From contig CM036221.1 of assembly GCA_020631735.1 (NCBI GenBank), forward strand, positions 12,815,381 through 12,879,380: 64,000 nucleotides of DNA, given 5' to 3'. The stretch comes from Saccharum officinarum (lineage: Eukaryota; Streptophyta; Magnoliopsida; Poales; Poaceae). The notes below the pieces were generated by a model. That model made no database searches and was not told the origin of the DNA. It saw only the letters and a list, made by a program, of their open reading frames with translations. Position numbers and translations under genes: made by a program. This document shows, one piece after another, positions 46,650 to 58,600 of the stretch. Each line of letters opens with the position of its first letter. Position 1 is the stretch's first letter.

Positions 46650-48675
46650 TAGAAGCAATCAGACAAAATGGGCTAGTGATTTCTTGTTGTCAACTTGTCA
46701 TGGCGCCATCCACTTCTGTAAGTAGAGGATGATTAATAGAACTAGTCCATGCGTAGCGGTGAAGGCTATGCTCGAGGGCAAGCAAAGGTCTTCTTTCTTC
46801 TAATTAACAAAACACACACACACACATTATATTGCTAACCTTTTTTTTTGTCTATTCGATAATTGACATTGCTAACGAAGCAGCTCATTTTCACAATAAA
46901 AATGCATAGATTTCAGAAGCAAAAGTAGAAGAAAAAAACAGTTTCAAATATAGCATGGAAGAGTAGCCATCAACAGTTCAACACAAACAGCACTTGTATT
47001 TGGCCAAGAAAAGACAAAAAAAAGGAGAAGAAGCTTTTTTTTTTTCCTTCCGTTTGGTTGCGCGTGCTACTAGGGCAGGAGTGGCGACACTATCCCCCGT
47101 TCGTTTGACTGCCCAGTCCTTGTCGGGAGCGTGCCCGTGCGCCGCACTCGGCGCCCTTCCGACGCGTTTCACCGACAACCGGGGCCAGACACGACCCGTC
47201 CCCACCTGTCCGTCACGTGCCAGGCTCTGTTTGGGGGGAAAGGAAGGGAGCCCTCGAGACCAGGGCCACCAAGGAAGGCGGAAGCGGAAGCTGACCGGTG
47301 AGGCAGGCCCCGGGTCGCTGTTACGTGGGCCCCCAGGACCCGCGGTTCCCGCACGCCCCGGGACACGTGCCCGTCGCGGCCTCGTGCGGGGAGCCGAGCC
47401 GAGCCGAGTAGCAGTAGTACTAGTACGCGGCTGCAGCGGCACGCACGCACGCACGCACAGGGAGGCGCACAGGCACAGCGGCCGCACCGCAGCATCGACG
47501 ACGCCCCCGCGGCGGGCCCATCCCCGCCTCGCCATAGAAGCAAGCGAAAGCGAGCCCGGGAACGGGAACCTCACTCCCTTCCCTTTCAGGGCTCAGTTCG
47601 GAGTGGGAGGAGACTCTCACTGTAACCACACCAGCTTCCGCAGCAGCAGGAGCGGAGAGAGAGACAGAAAGGAGACCCAAGCTTTCCAAGAAGAGGCGAG
47701 GGACGAGGCAGAGGTGAGCACTCAGCAGCATCCTTCAATCTCGTTCCTCTTCCTCGCGGGAAATGCAGGCTGTTTTTTTTTCGAAAAAAAATACAGGCTG
47801 TTCTTGTTTGTTCTTGCCCTCCGCTCGCAGCTCGCCGCGGCGAGCTCGTGACGGCTTCTTGTTTTCCATTCTTGCATGCGTTTATCTGAATGGGTTGGTA
47901 CCTGTCGTGGTTTTTTGGGGGGCTTTGGTTTCAGATTCAAGTTTGGATTTCGTTTCTCTTACTGCTCAGCTCAGTTTCATCTGCCATTCGTCCCCTCTAT
48001 TCTTGCTGCCCACACCCACACCCACGACCTGCTGCAACGACAAGCGCGAGTCCTTCCAGTCCGTCGAGGAGGGGTTGCGTTTCGGTACTGAAACCTTGCT
48101 ATGCTGCTGGGCTAGTTCGGTAGTGGAAAAGCCGGCTGATTTCGGCTGATTCAATAGCGTTCCATGAGAGAGAATAAGCTGAAACAAGCCGAAACCGAAA
48201 CATGACTCGCATAACAGTGCCGCTAAACTAAGACACTGCCGTAGTACTGCTGGTACGGCGTTTATTATTGCTTTAATCCGCAGCCAATGCGTCATTACAG
48301 AGCATGCGGAAGCAGAATAATAAAACGCAGGCAGGCTCTCTTAGTGCTGCTCGTACACTAACTAATGACGCTTTTAATCCCTCCCCCACGCAAACCATGC
48401 GTTACCGGCCCTCATTGGTCATTGCAGGCGTTGCTTCAGCTGTTCTCTCCCTGTGTGTCTCTGATGCTGCATCACATTACCTTACCCCCCATCTGCACCT
48501 CACATCTCTGGCTGTTCTTCAGCAGCTCTTCTTGTCCATCGATGGATGCGTTTCCCTGCTCCACAGCCGCACAACCATGAGAGCTGAGCAGGCAGGCACG
48601 CATCAGGATCTACCACCATAAATATCCTTCCTTCTATGTAAAACCGTGCAAGTAGTTTTTTTCCTTGCCGTGTTC

Positions 48676-48918
48676 AGCCCATGTTTAGATCACCTCAAAA
48701 TTCCAAGTTTTTTCACTCTCTCTCCATCACATCAATTTTTAGCCGCTTGCATGGAGTACTAAATGTAGGTAAAAAAATATCTAATTACACAGTTTAGTTC
48801 AAAATCACGAGATGAATCTTTTGAGCCTAGTTGGTCTACGATTGAACAATATTTGTCAAATAAGACGAAAGTGGTACTATTTATCAGGTTGAAAAAATCT
48901 TCGATCTAAATAAGAGCT
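48676..48918. mobile_element. Tourist-like MITE in the ICR leader intron
   Basis: AGCCCATGTTTAGATC at the left and ATCTAAATAAGAGCT at the right. The body has GCATGGAGTACTAAATGTAG and ACGAAAGTGGTACTATTTAT. Confidence 0.75.
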
Positions 48919-49160
48919 CACGCCTTGTCAGTTTGCCTCAAAGTTCCAAGTTTTTTCACTCTCTCCATCACATCAATTTTTAACCGCTTGCATGGAGTAT
49001 TAAATGTAGGTAAAAAAAATAACTAATTATACAGTTTAGTTAGAAATCACGAGATGAATCTTTTAAGCCTAGTTGGTCCATGATTGAACAATATTTGCCA
49101 AATAAAACGAAAGTGGTACTATTTATCGGGTTGAAATTTTCTTCAATCTAAACAAGGGCT
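48919..49160. mobile_element. Second Tourist-like MITE, directly adjacent
   Basis: A close copy of 48676-48918 in the same orientation, directly following it. Its left end is degraded (CGCCTTGTCAGTTTGCC); the right end AATCTAAACAAGGGCT is good. This is either nested insertion or local duplication. Confidence 0.72.
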
Positions 49161-49339
49161 CCGAGTTTGATCTGCGCGGTACAGGTTCCTGCCGAAATAC
49201 CGTAGCGCGTTCGCGTGTCGTAGTAAAAAAAATTGTCGCAAAGTAAACAGTGCGAGTTACGGCGCCTCGCCTACCCCGTTTGAAATTTTGACCCCTCCTA
49301 GCTCTTTCGGTTACACTACTTTCAGACACGGCACTGCGC

Positions 49340-49577
49340 GTTATATTGTTTGTGTCGGAACACTGCAGCGCGTTTTGTTTTTTTATGTGTAAAAAATTGT
49401 TTAAAAATTAATTAATTAGATTCAAAATATTCGTCTCGTAAAATACAACAAAACTGTATAATTAGTTTTTGATTTTATATATATTTAGTACTCTATGCAT
49501 TTACCGATATTTTGATGTGATGAAAAATCCATGGAATTTGGTGGAATTTGGTGATGATATGGGAACTAAACAAGCCC
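49340..49577. mobile_element. Tourist-like MITE, left end degraded
   Basis: The body includes ATTCGTCTCGTAAAATAC and the right end is GGGAACTAAACAAGCCC. The left border is uncertain. Confidence 0.62.
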
Positions 49578-50039
49578 TTTAGGAAAAAGGCTGCCATTGC
49601 TGTTTCTCCAGTTCTGCACCACCGGAGCGAATCCCCGTTTTGGCCCTCGCCGTGGAGGAGTGCTGGGGGTGGTTGAACTGAGGGCAGTTTGGTATGTTCC
49701 CAATAGTTTAGGTTTGTCGTGGAAGTAGCTTCCTGGCTCTTTGCTGGATTCCCTCCGCAGGCGTCCTTGGATTAAGGGTCCTTGCTGGTGCCACTGTTGT
49801 AGCCTCTGCCTCAGGGTATAGGGCATGGGCTGGAAACGACACCTCATACTTTTAAATTTGATGTGAAGGGAGGCAGAGAGATAGCGAGTGCTACTATCAC
49901 TTATTATTTTTCACATATCCTGAGTAGTAGTGAAGTTTCCAGTTTTTCTGTCCAGGTTTTTTTTTTCTAAAGAAAGATTTCAGGTTCATTCAGTTAGATG
50001 CCTTTTTTTGAAAAAAAGGGGAAGTTTAGATGCCATTTA

Positions 50040-50262
50040 GCCCCGTTTGGTTTGGGCGTTAAAGTTTAACAAATACTATAGCACTTTCGTCTTATTTGAC
50101 AAAAAGTTTCTAATTCTAGACTAATTAGGCTTAATAGATTCGTCTCATAAATTACTCCTAATCTGTGACGACATGCATGCAATTAGTCTATATTTAGTAC
50201 TCCATGCATTTGAGGGAACATTGGATGTGATGAGAGTTAAACTTTTAACACACAACGGGGCC
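50040..50262. mobile_element. Tourist-like MITE with TTA target duplication
   Basis: Begins GCCCCGTTTGGTTTGG and ends CACAACGGGGCC, with TTA on both sides (50037-50039 and 50263-50265). It lies about 150 bases upstream of the leader intron's acceptor. Confidence 0.8.
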
Positions 50263-50446
50263 TTAGCTCTTCAGCTTTTGTGTCTTCGTACAGATGCTAA
50301 GTACAGCAGTAACTAGACATGTCTGCTTTGCTTTTGCTTGTACATAAAAGAAAGAAGAAAGTTGTGCAATTTTGTAACTTATCACTACTTTCTTGTTTGC
50401 ACCAGCAGTTTGGTGACTGCAGAAGGATTCGGTGAGGAATCTCATC

Positions 50447-53400
50447 ATGCAGACTTCAAAAACAAGGTTAGCTCTCTCTCTCTCTAGAAGTCTAGATGCA
50501 CCTTGGGTTATATTTCCTTCTCTTGTTTTGTGTTTGCCCAAGAACTGCTGCACTGAGTTCTGCACATGCATTTCTGCTGGGCGGCCCTGTTTACGACCGC
50601 AGTAGACAGTGGGCATCCAAGGATTAATACCTTGGTTCGTATTTAATGGATCTAACTATATTGTTCCTGTTGTTAATTGAATCAGCATGCATTTTGCAAC
50701 TGCAGCACCACGTGGAAATGTGAAAACAATTCACAAATTTGAGGCCCATATTTGTCTGTGAAGCTACTACGAACCTATGTACCATTTTTCTTAAGAGTTT
50801 ACTGCCCTACCAACATAGCAGATATGCTGAATGTGTACTGACTAGTTTTTATTACATTTATGTTACATTGGTTCTTGTACACAACACAAACAAGTGAATT
50901 CCGAGTCATGCATCTGTACAAAAGCTAGTTTTCTCAAGCTGTGATCTGGAAGACCATTTCTGGAAGCATGCTCTAGGGCTGGTTTAGTTCCAAAAAATTT
51001 TGCAAAACGACACTGTAGCTATTTTCGTTGTTATTTGGCAAATATTGTCCAATCATGGTCTAATTAGGCTTAAAAGATTCGTCTCGTCCATTTCGTCTAA
51101 ACTGTGTAATTAGTTTTATTTTTTATCTATATTTAATGCTTCATGTGTCCAAAGATTCGATGTGACGGGGAATCTGAAAAATTTTGCAAAATTTTCTGGG
51201 AACTAAACAAGGCCAGTAATTTACGAATTTGAAATCTGCTATTGCCTAGATCCTTATTGCTCTTTATCCTAGTGAAGCCATGGAGTTAACTAGTAGTATA
51301 GTTTAAGGATGACATGCTACCGATGTAGGCTAGGTCCATCTTTGGGCAGCTCATTTTATTAATAACTAAACCATGTCCATGTCTTTGCACAAAACTGCAT
51401 GCTTCTAGTAACTGTTCACAACATTATAAGGTCTTTTACAGTGACTGAATATTTGCTCTCATTGCATCTGTGTGAATCTGCAAAGATATACTGTGTTTTT
51501 TTTTGAGGTAATGGAATTGTTCCGGCTTCAACCTCTTCAAAGAAGAGGCATCAGATAAAATCTTTTTAAGAGTCAAAACAGTTGGTTTCCAGTACTTTCA
51601 AGTTCATAAAATAAAAAGATGTCATCTTGCCATGTTCAACATATCTGCTTATGTTGTTTATTTCCTGGATTCACATATCCTTTGGTGCACTAAGGTCTGC
51701 AACAACTTTGTATGTTTATCTTTTCTGGATCTGGATTTAGTTCTTCTGTGGACTCGTTGAGGTTTGAGGCTCAATGTGTTAATGTGCTTAGTTGGAGTTG
51801 GACTTTGGTGCTAGACATTTCCTTGTATTAAAAAAGACGCCATTTACATAAAGAAAAAACAAGGATTTCCAAATTTAACTTTAGATGTTAGGTTCATGGA
51901 TATTTTAATATGTGCATGTCTCTCTGTAGCCATACCTTGTATGATATGCACTCAACATGATTAGTATGTGCATGTTGGCAATCACAATTGATAAAATCTT
52001 TTATTTCTGAATCATTGTTTTGTAAAGTATTTTTAGCCTTTTTTAGATCGCTAATTTCTTTTAGTGCTCCTTTTATCACGACATGATGCTAGGTGTTTAC
52101 ATTTGACCTCTGCAGGAGTGGGTCTTCAGATGCCCCGCAGAGGACATCTCCAAGGACACCACGAGCATCTCGTGTGGCCAAAACTGGAGGGAATGAAACT
52201 GATTCTACAGGAGTTACCCCGACAAGAACACCTACAGATAGGAGCCCAAAGGTCACTGAGCGGCGGTCTCCACGAAGCCCAATTACTGAGGTAGTGATAT
52301 ATCTTGCAGCCAGCATATTATCTTCACTTCTTGTTTTACTTTCGAACATTCAATTTTCCTTATGTTACCAGCATGATTGGAACAATTTATCTTGAGCAGA
52401 TGACTATTTTGTTATGGTTATGTCAATATCTACATATTGTTCATCGTAGTAACTACATAATTATCTGTATTATGGTTTTCATCATGTGTAATCATTTAGT
52501 CACATAGTTTACGCTCTATTTCAGAAGAAGCGCCCAAGTAGGCTATCTGAATTGGAGTCCAAGGTCAGCCAGCTGCAGGATGAACTGAAGAAGGCCAAGG
52601 AGCAACTTAGTTCATCAGAGGCACGAAGGCGCCATGTGCAGCAGGAAGCTGAGGAAGCAAAAATGCAAGAGCAGGCTGCAACCTCGAAGCTGGAGGATTT
52701 GCAGCGCCAGCTTGACGAGTCCTCAGCTGCAGAGGAATCACGTCTCCAGGAACTGCGCAAGATCTCACAGGAACGTGACCGTGCCTGGGAGTCAGAACTT
52801 GAGGCAGTGCAGAAGCAGAAATCAGTAGATGCTGCTGCACTCAGCTCAGCCATGTCCGAGATTCAGAGGCTGAAGCAGCAGCTGGAGGCTTCAGCGGAGT
52901 CTGACACAGCCCGTGCGAAACAATGTGAGTATGTGGAAGCTGAGATTGAGGGCTTAAAGCAGGAGATGGAGATCCGTCTAGCGACCATTGAGGGCCTGAA
53001 GGTCAATGTCAGTGAGAGTGACAAGGCCGCTGCTGAGGCATATGCCATGGCAAATGAGACCAAGCAGCAACTGGAGATAGCAAAGGCTACCATTGATTCA
53101 CTTGTAGCTGAGGGTGTCCACATGCAAGAATGCCTGAGGTCAAAGGACATGGAGCTCAGCGAGTCCAAGGCTCGCATAGCGTCGCTCCAGGAAGATCTGA
53201 AGAAGGCACAGGACATGGCCAATACTGATGTCAGCTTTGGCAACCCTGAGCCTGAAGCTCTAAAGAAAGTGCTGATAACCACTAGTGACGGCAATGTTAA
53301 CGGGGGCTGTGAAAGTTCAGACCCAGAGATTGAACAGTTGCGAACTGCTCTTGAGGTTGCTGAGATCAGGTACCAGGAGCAGCAAACTCGGATGACTATC

Positions 53401-54180
53401 GAGGTTAAAGGCTTGTACGAGATGCTGGAGAGTGTGAAGGCTGAGTGCGCCCACAAACTGAGTGAGCTTAGACTCGAGCTGAAGAACAAGAACGACGCAC
53501 TCATGGAGGCAATGGCAGCAGGAGCCTGTGCAGCGGGCAAAGCGCAGCAGGATCCTCACAGGCCAGACGTCATGCAGCAGCCGGAGCTGGAGGCGAAGCT
53601 GATGAAGTCCATCACCGACGTCGCGGAGCTGAAGGCATGCCTGATGGACAAGGAGAACGCGCTGCAGAGCCTGGCGGAGGAGAACGAGACCCTCAAGATG
53701 CAGGCGGGCAGGACGGAGGCGGAGCTGCAGCACAAGTACGAGGCGGCGGTGGCGGAGCTGGAACTGGCCAAGGCCGCGGAGCAGGACGTCCGGATGCGGC
53801 TGGGGCTGGTCACCGAGGAGGCGGACAAGAGCAGCCGGCGCGCGGCGCGGGCCTCCGAGCAGCTGGACGCGGCACAGGTGGCCAGCGGGGAGATGGAGGC
53901 GGAGTTGCGGCGGCTGCGCGTGCAGTCTGACCAGTGGCGCAAGGCCGCGGAGGCGGCTGCCGCCATGCTCGGCGGGGGTGGGGAGAAGAACAGCAACGGC
54001 GGAAGGACCGTTGAGAGGACGGGGTCGCTGGAGCCCGAGTACAACAACTCCATCGGTGGGAAGCTCATGAGCTCGCCGTTCTCGGATGAGGTGGACGAGG
54101 AGTCGCCGAAGCGGCGCAACAGCTCCGGTGGCGGCGTGCTAAGGAGGATGAGCGGGCTCTGGAAGAAGAGCCCCAAGTGA
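50447..54180 (+). CDS. Interactor of constitutive active ROPs (ICR/RIP) coiled-coil protein
   Basis: Coding exons 50447-50466, 52116-52290 and 52525-54180 join in frame to 616 residues. The N-terminus [20 protein letters not shown], the basic [14 protein letters not shown] and [20 protein letters not shown], and the C-terminus [16 protein letters not shown] are the conserved ends of the plant ICR/RIP family. Residues about 70-530 are nearly continuous coiled coil. These proteins bind active ROP/RAC GTPases and link them to exocyst or microtubule partners in polarity and wall patterning; the basic end is needed for membrane or ROP binding. The first coding exon has only 20 bases, so the ATG is missed by simple frame searches, but it is set by the family's MQTSK start. 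The later part of exon 3 is much more GC-rich than the earlier part. The individual family member is not assigned. Confidence 0.92.
50976..51214. mobile_element. Tourist-like MITE in the first coding intron of ICR
   Basis: GGGCTGGTTTAGTTCC at the left, GGGAACTAAACAAGGCC at the right. It lies within intron 50467-52115. Body text as in 45413-45655 (AGGCTTAAAAGATTCGTCTC). Confidence 0.82.
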
Positions 54181-54542
54181 GAGGGGGTGGATGGGGTATG
54201 GTTAGCGGTAGTAGGTGCGAGGTGCGACAGCAGCAGGATGAGTAGTGGTAAGCTGATGAACGCAGCTGGACAAGACTAGCTGGTAGGAGTCAAGCATGAT
54301 CGTCTTATAACATTTGACTGGTACTTGAATGAACCTTGTGTTGAGGAGCAGCTGTTTTTGGCTGCCTATTCTGTACCTTACTATGATCCATTCAGCTAGT
54401 ATCCCAGACGTTCCTGGTTCTTTCCATGTTTTTGAAGCGTTTTTATTTTCCCTTTAGAAGCTATACATCATATACGCCCAGTTGCCTCCAAGAAAACGGG
54501 TATGATTATGGCTGACGATTTGGATGTATCGGAGTTCGCTAA
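54181..54542 (+). other. 3' UTR region of the ICR gene
   Basis: T-rich sequence after the stop, with no other gene. The transcript end is not determined. Confidence 0.55.
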
Positions 54543-56475
54543 TGCTGGTATCAGGACGGACGTCCGTCTCTGTCCGTCCATACGCCTTTTGCTGGGCCTG
54601 CAGGCTGTGGTTAGGCGCTTTCCCCTACCGCAGCGACCTCCACCGCGCAGTATGCCCGCGCTGCCTGCCTGGACCACGACATTTGCCTGGCGCGGACGCT
54701 CCACCGCGCCGCCCGCCTTCCCTGCTCTTTCAAGACCGCGGTTGCCTCCACCTGGCGCCCGTCTGCCGTGGCCAGTCCACCGTGCGGTTCACCTTCCCCA
54801 CTCTGCCCCGACCGTCGCAGCCACCTCCATCGTGCCATCTGTCCGTCGCACCCGCCTCCATCGCACCGCCTGCCTTCCCTACTCTGCCCAAACCCTAAAC
54901 CCTGCCTCCACCAAGCCGGTTGCCCGCCGCGGCATTCTCTAGCGTGGATGCAGCACCCGCGCGCCCGCCTTCCAGGTTTCGCCCCTCTCCGGTGCCAGCT
55001 CACCCCACTAGTGGCAAACATTACCCTCTCCCTCTCCACGTGTCCGTAGCGCGTCCGCCCTCGGCGATGGTTTCCGATGATGCAAACAAGATTGGGCAGG
55101 GATGCCATGCCCATCGGCAACAATGACGAGGAGGATGCACATGGTGGGCATTAGGTTTGCTTAGTTGTTGCCAATGTATTCTTCCACCGTTGAAACTAGC
55201 TTTTATACTTCTGTTGCATTAGGTCTTGACATATCGTTGTAAGTGTATTTTTCATCTGTTAAAACAAGCTTCTTTTGGTTTAATACTTCTTTCATCTAGA
55301 TTCAACTATGGTTTTCCTTATACGTTCATTGTCTATTGTACATCGGTTGGTTGCAGTACTTATATCATTTTTTTTCCTTTTTTACAAGGCCACCTTTCAT
55401 TGGGATATATCGTTTTCATGGCACGCGTGCGATGAGTTCTAGACTCCTTCGAGCAAGGGGACAGATTGATAACAATGTAATACAGTAATGTTGGGTTCAG
55501 GGCGACCCCGCACGCACGATGACCAAGAAAAAAAAGAGGAGCATGCAGTTGCAGTCAGCGCGGGGCCTGCACCTGCCCTTTCTGTGGGGGTAGCGCATTA
55601 GAGTGCGTGTAACCACTCGTTCGCGGTGTGGGTTGCATGTGGCGTAGGGCAAGCATGGGAGCGCGTGTGGCCACTCGCTCTGCCTTGGGTGCATGCAGCG
55701 CGTGGGGGGCCATGCATGTGCTGTGACCACAAAGAGAAGGACTGGCGCTCGGAGTTTTTGAGAGGAGCAGGGGCCCGCATCTGCATACGTCATTTGCTAC
55801 TCTCTGACCGTTGACCGTTGGCAGCTGAGTGCTGGCCCAAATTTTTTCACCACTCCATGGCATCGAGCTCCGTATGTTTCTTGCATTTTAGATATATGTT
55901 TCACATGTTTCATCTGGATGTTGCATGCGTTTTGTTTGGATGTTGCAATGACTATACACGTATGTTACAAGTTTATGTTTCAAATGTTTCATTTGTTTCA
56001 TACATATGTTCCAAGTGTTTTATCTAGATGTTGTATATGTTTCAATGTCTATACACATATGTTGCAAGCGTCTATTTAAAATGTTTCATACGTATGTTGC
56101 AAAGGTTTTATCTGGATGTTGCGTTTGTTGCAGCTGCTATACACATTTGCAAGCGTATGTTCACATGTTTCATACGTATGATGCAGAAGTGCTTGGTTGC
56201 AACATTAGCAGGTGCAGCAGTCCCCATATGCGCGACAAGCGAAGCAGGTGTGGATGGTCCCCACTTGCATGCGCATTAGCAGGCACGGACGCACAACTAC
56301 TTATGGGCGTGCAGGGCAGCAGTTACATGCAGCATACGGAGGCGGACGTGTAGATGCAACATTTGCATTTGGGCAGGCTTAGCAGCATGCGGGACAGGCG
56401 TAGCATGCGGGGTGGGCACAGTAGGCACGGGCATCATGATGCGGGCTAGCGTCCGGACGTCCGAGTGCTAGCCAC
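54543..56475. repeat. Repeat-rich DNA element with reiterated TGTTGCA words (copy B)
   Basis: Left edge GCTGGTATCAGGACGGACG; right edge, inverted, GCTAGCACTCGGACGTCCGG. The first 550 bases are GC-rich with many CACC and CGCC words. 55880-56200 is built of imperfect repeats such as TTTCATCTGGATGTTGCATG, as in copy A at 43430-43830. The open frames inside have low-complexity composition and no family. It may be a non-autonomous Mutator- or CACTA-like element; the target duplication is not clear. Confidence 0.5.
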
Positions 56476-57127
56476 GCTGATCGCGAAGTTCGGAGCAATG
56501 TCCACCGCTGCCGGCAATCTGAAATTTTTTCATGAATCAACCCAAACCTTGAAACCACCTCCATGAATCTCAGCTCGAGATTTGTTGAGCGAGAGGAATT
56601 CAAAATTCATTGGACTGAATCTCGCTGGAGATTTATTGAGCGAGAGGAATGCAAAATTCATCGTATTGAGGTCGCCAAGTTCGTTTTTGTCAAGGCATTC
56701 GGTCCCGTGGACCATTGCGATTTCTGCATTTTCGCAGGCCATAACGTTAGCATGGGCGATACGATTCATTCATGATGCATCAATGCATATATTATATTAA
56801 ACAAACGTCGCAGTGCATGCATCTCTGCTTCCATTCCATCATCTATGTATCCGCGGCATCATGAGAATTCACTAGTATTATGCAGATTTCAGAAACATGT
56901 CTGGACTCAGAATTAGTAGTAGAGTAGAAACTCTAGACTAGATCTAGTACGCTTGCATAGATGAAGCATCGAAGCTACAATTCCTTTCTCCCATCCTTGT
57001 CCATGGGCACAACAAAATGGATCAGGAGACAAGAGAAGCAACAGCTACTCAAGCTAATTAACAAGATACGGAGTACAACATACAGCATGGGCTACATGTA
57101 TGGAATGGATGGATAAGAATTCAGAAA
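56476..57127. other. Intergenic, 3' side of the PMP3 gene
   Basis: No further gene seen. Near 56565-56670 a roughly 65-bp unit containing GAGCGAGAGGAAT is present twice. The remainder includes the 3' UTR of the minus-strand PMP3 gene. Confidence 0.5.
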
Positions 57128-57392
57128 TCATGCGACGAGGACGTAGATGGCGTAGATGATGCCCGGGATGTATCCCAGGATGGTGAGCAGCAGGCAGATC
57201 CAGAACTCAACCTGCAGACACAGACACAAAGTAGATATTATATATCGCAAGCAATTACTTACACCTGACGAATGACGATGCATCAGATATTCAGATGCTA
57301 AGCTGAGTTACCCCGATGCCGTAGCGGAGGAAGACGCCGACCGGCGGCAGCAAGATTGCCAACAGGATCTCCAGGAACGTCTCCGACCCCAT
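57128..57392 (-). CDS. PMP3/RCI2/LTI6 small hydrophobic membrane protein
   Basis: Two exons on the minus strand, 57392-57312 and 57211-57128, with a 100-base GT-AG intron, give 54 residues. The first exon reads MGSETFLEILLAILLPPVGV and ends YGIG; the second runs EFWICLLLTILGYIPGIIYA and ends VLVA. This is the full-length PMP3 (UPF0057) pattern: two membrane-spanning helices around a short conserved loop (PPVGVFLRYG, then EFW). In plants RCI2/LTI6 proteins sit in the plasma membrane and are induced by cold, salt and drought, where they help keep membrane potential and limit sodium entry. The intron falls between the two helices, as in relatives. It stands alone between repeats, with no clear promoter motif identified. 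Confidence 0.95.
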
Positions 57393-58454
57393 TGCCGACG
57401 CACTCGCCGTTCTACAGTAGCTCTATTCTATTCTAGGTGCCCAAGAGCCAGGAGGAGGTAGTAGCAAGTAGCTCAATCTCAGTGCAAAGTTTTGCCCAAG
57501 CTAGCTCAGCTCAGGCACCACTGAAGCGTAGTAGCAAGCAGATGCTGATCCCAGTCCCAGGAAAGAATCAAAGAAAGCTGCCAGCAGAGAGAATACGTGG
57601 CAGCGCTGAGCTTCAGTGGTGCTGACACCTGGCCTGGCTTCTAGGACGCGTGCCCTGCCTAACATTGCGTGTGCTTAGTTTAATCTCATCCCCAGATAAT
57701 CAGTCACTAGTGACGCGAGGAAAGTGACTTTGCACCACTGTTGCCGGCAGGAGCTGCCGAATTTAGCAATTTTGGTCAAATCTTGTTGAGTTGAATATTG
57801 GATTGCTACTAGGTCAGCATCTACCAATTTATTTTCCCTTCTTCCTCGCTCCTAGTTGTACTTTTAGACTCAATAATTATTAATTTTTGCATGTTTATCT
57901 CACAAAAAGGGTTGCTTTTTTGCAGGGTTTTGGTTTATATTTGCCTGACCTACCTTCTTTATTCCAGTGTATTCACATGTTTAATCACACAATTACCGCA
58001 ATTAATTGTTAACAAAAGAATGTTTCTTTTCACATTTTGTAGATGCAGATAGAAGTTTGATGTACATGTACCTAGACCCCCCTGCCATCCACCGTTTTTG
58101 AGAGGGTAACTCTTTCATGGACGTCGCCGGTGGCGGATATATAAGGTCAGGGCAAAATGACAGTGTATTGCCCGTGCCACGCTTGCATCAATGAGTTTCC
58201 ACAACTAGAGGAAGGCTATCTTATTTTATTGGAACAAAGGCAAGGAAGGGCTTGAAGTGGAGGTGAACAACGATGTAGATAGAAAAAGGACTCCCAGACG
58301 AAGACATTGATCATGATGATCTCAACAGTAGTTTCTGCTGGCTTTCTGTGCCCAAAACTCACCAAACTTTAACCAGCAAAGCAAGGACATGCAATGATGC
58401 AAGAAATCGGCGATCCAGACAAACACAACCATAACCTCTATGCATTGCTGACTA
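57393..58454. other. Promoter side of PMP3, then intergenic; no gene seen
   Basis: 57393-57640 should include the PMP3 leader and promoter. The rest is AT-rich with no gene or paired ends. Confidence 0.5.
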
Positions 58455-58600
58455 TAATAATGTATACAAAGGGCAGACCCAGTGCCAGAGGCTCCCACAC
58501 GAGTGGTGTCTGGGGAAGAGAATAACCGAAGCAAAGTCTTACCCCCACAGAAATTCTGCAGAGAGACGGCTTTGAACCCAGGACCTGTGTATACATACCA
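58455..58600 (-). mobile_element. Possible SINE remnant
   Basis: Read on the minus strand, CCTGGGTTCAAAGCC resembles a polymerase III B box and is followed by text such as GTGTGGGAGCCTCTGGCACT and GGGTCTGCCCTTTG, which I associate with short interspersed repeats of grasses. The A box and the 5' end are not recognisable. Confidence 0.35.

Larger units (their letters stand above)
47570..50408 (+). other. 5' leader exon and long leader intron of the ICR gene
   Basis: A GC-rich region with purine-rich leader text ends in GACGAGGCAGAG at 47712 before GTGAGC, a strong donor. The acceptor CACCAGCAG ends at 50408, leaving 38 leader bases before the ATG. The intron of about 2.7 kb holds several MITEs. 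The upstream edge of the exon is approximate, and no clear TATA box was found. Upstream, 46650-47570 shows only the GC-rich promoter area. Confidence 0.6.

Noticed and set aside
46978..47851. Open frames of 285 and 198 codons near 47 kb
   Set aside because: GC-rich promoter and leader of the ICR gene. The frames run through the leader donor site and have no family match.
52863..54176. Minus-strand open frames within the ICR coding exon
   Set aside because: Serine- and leucine-rich shadows of a glutamate- and alanine-rich coiled-coil frame.
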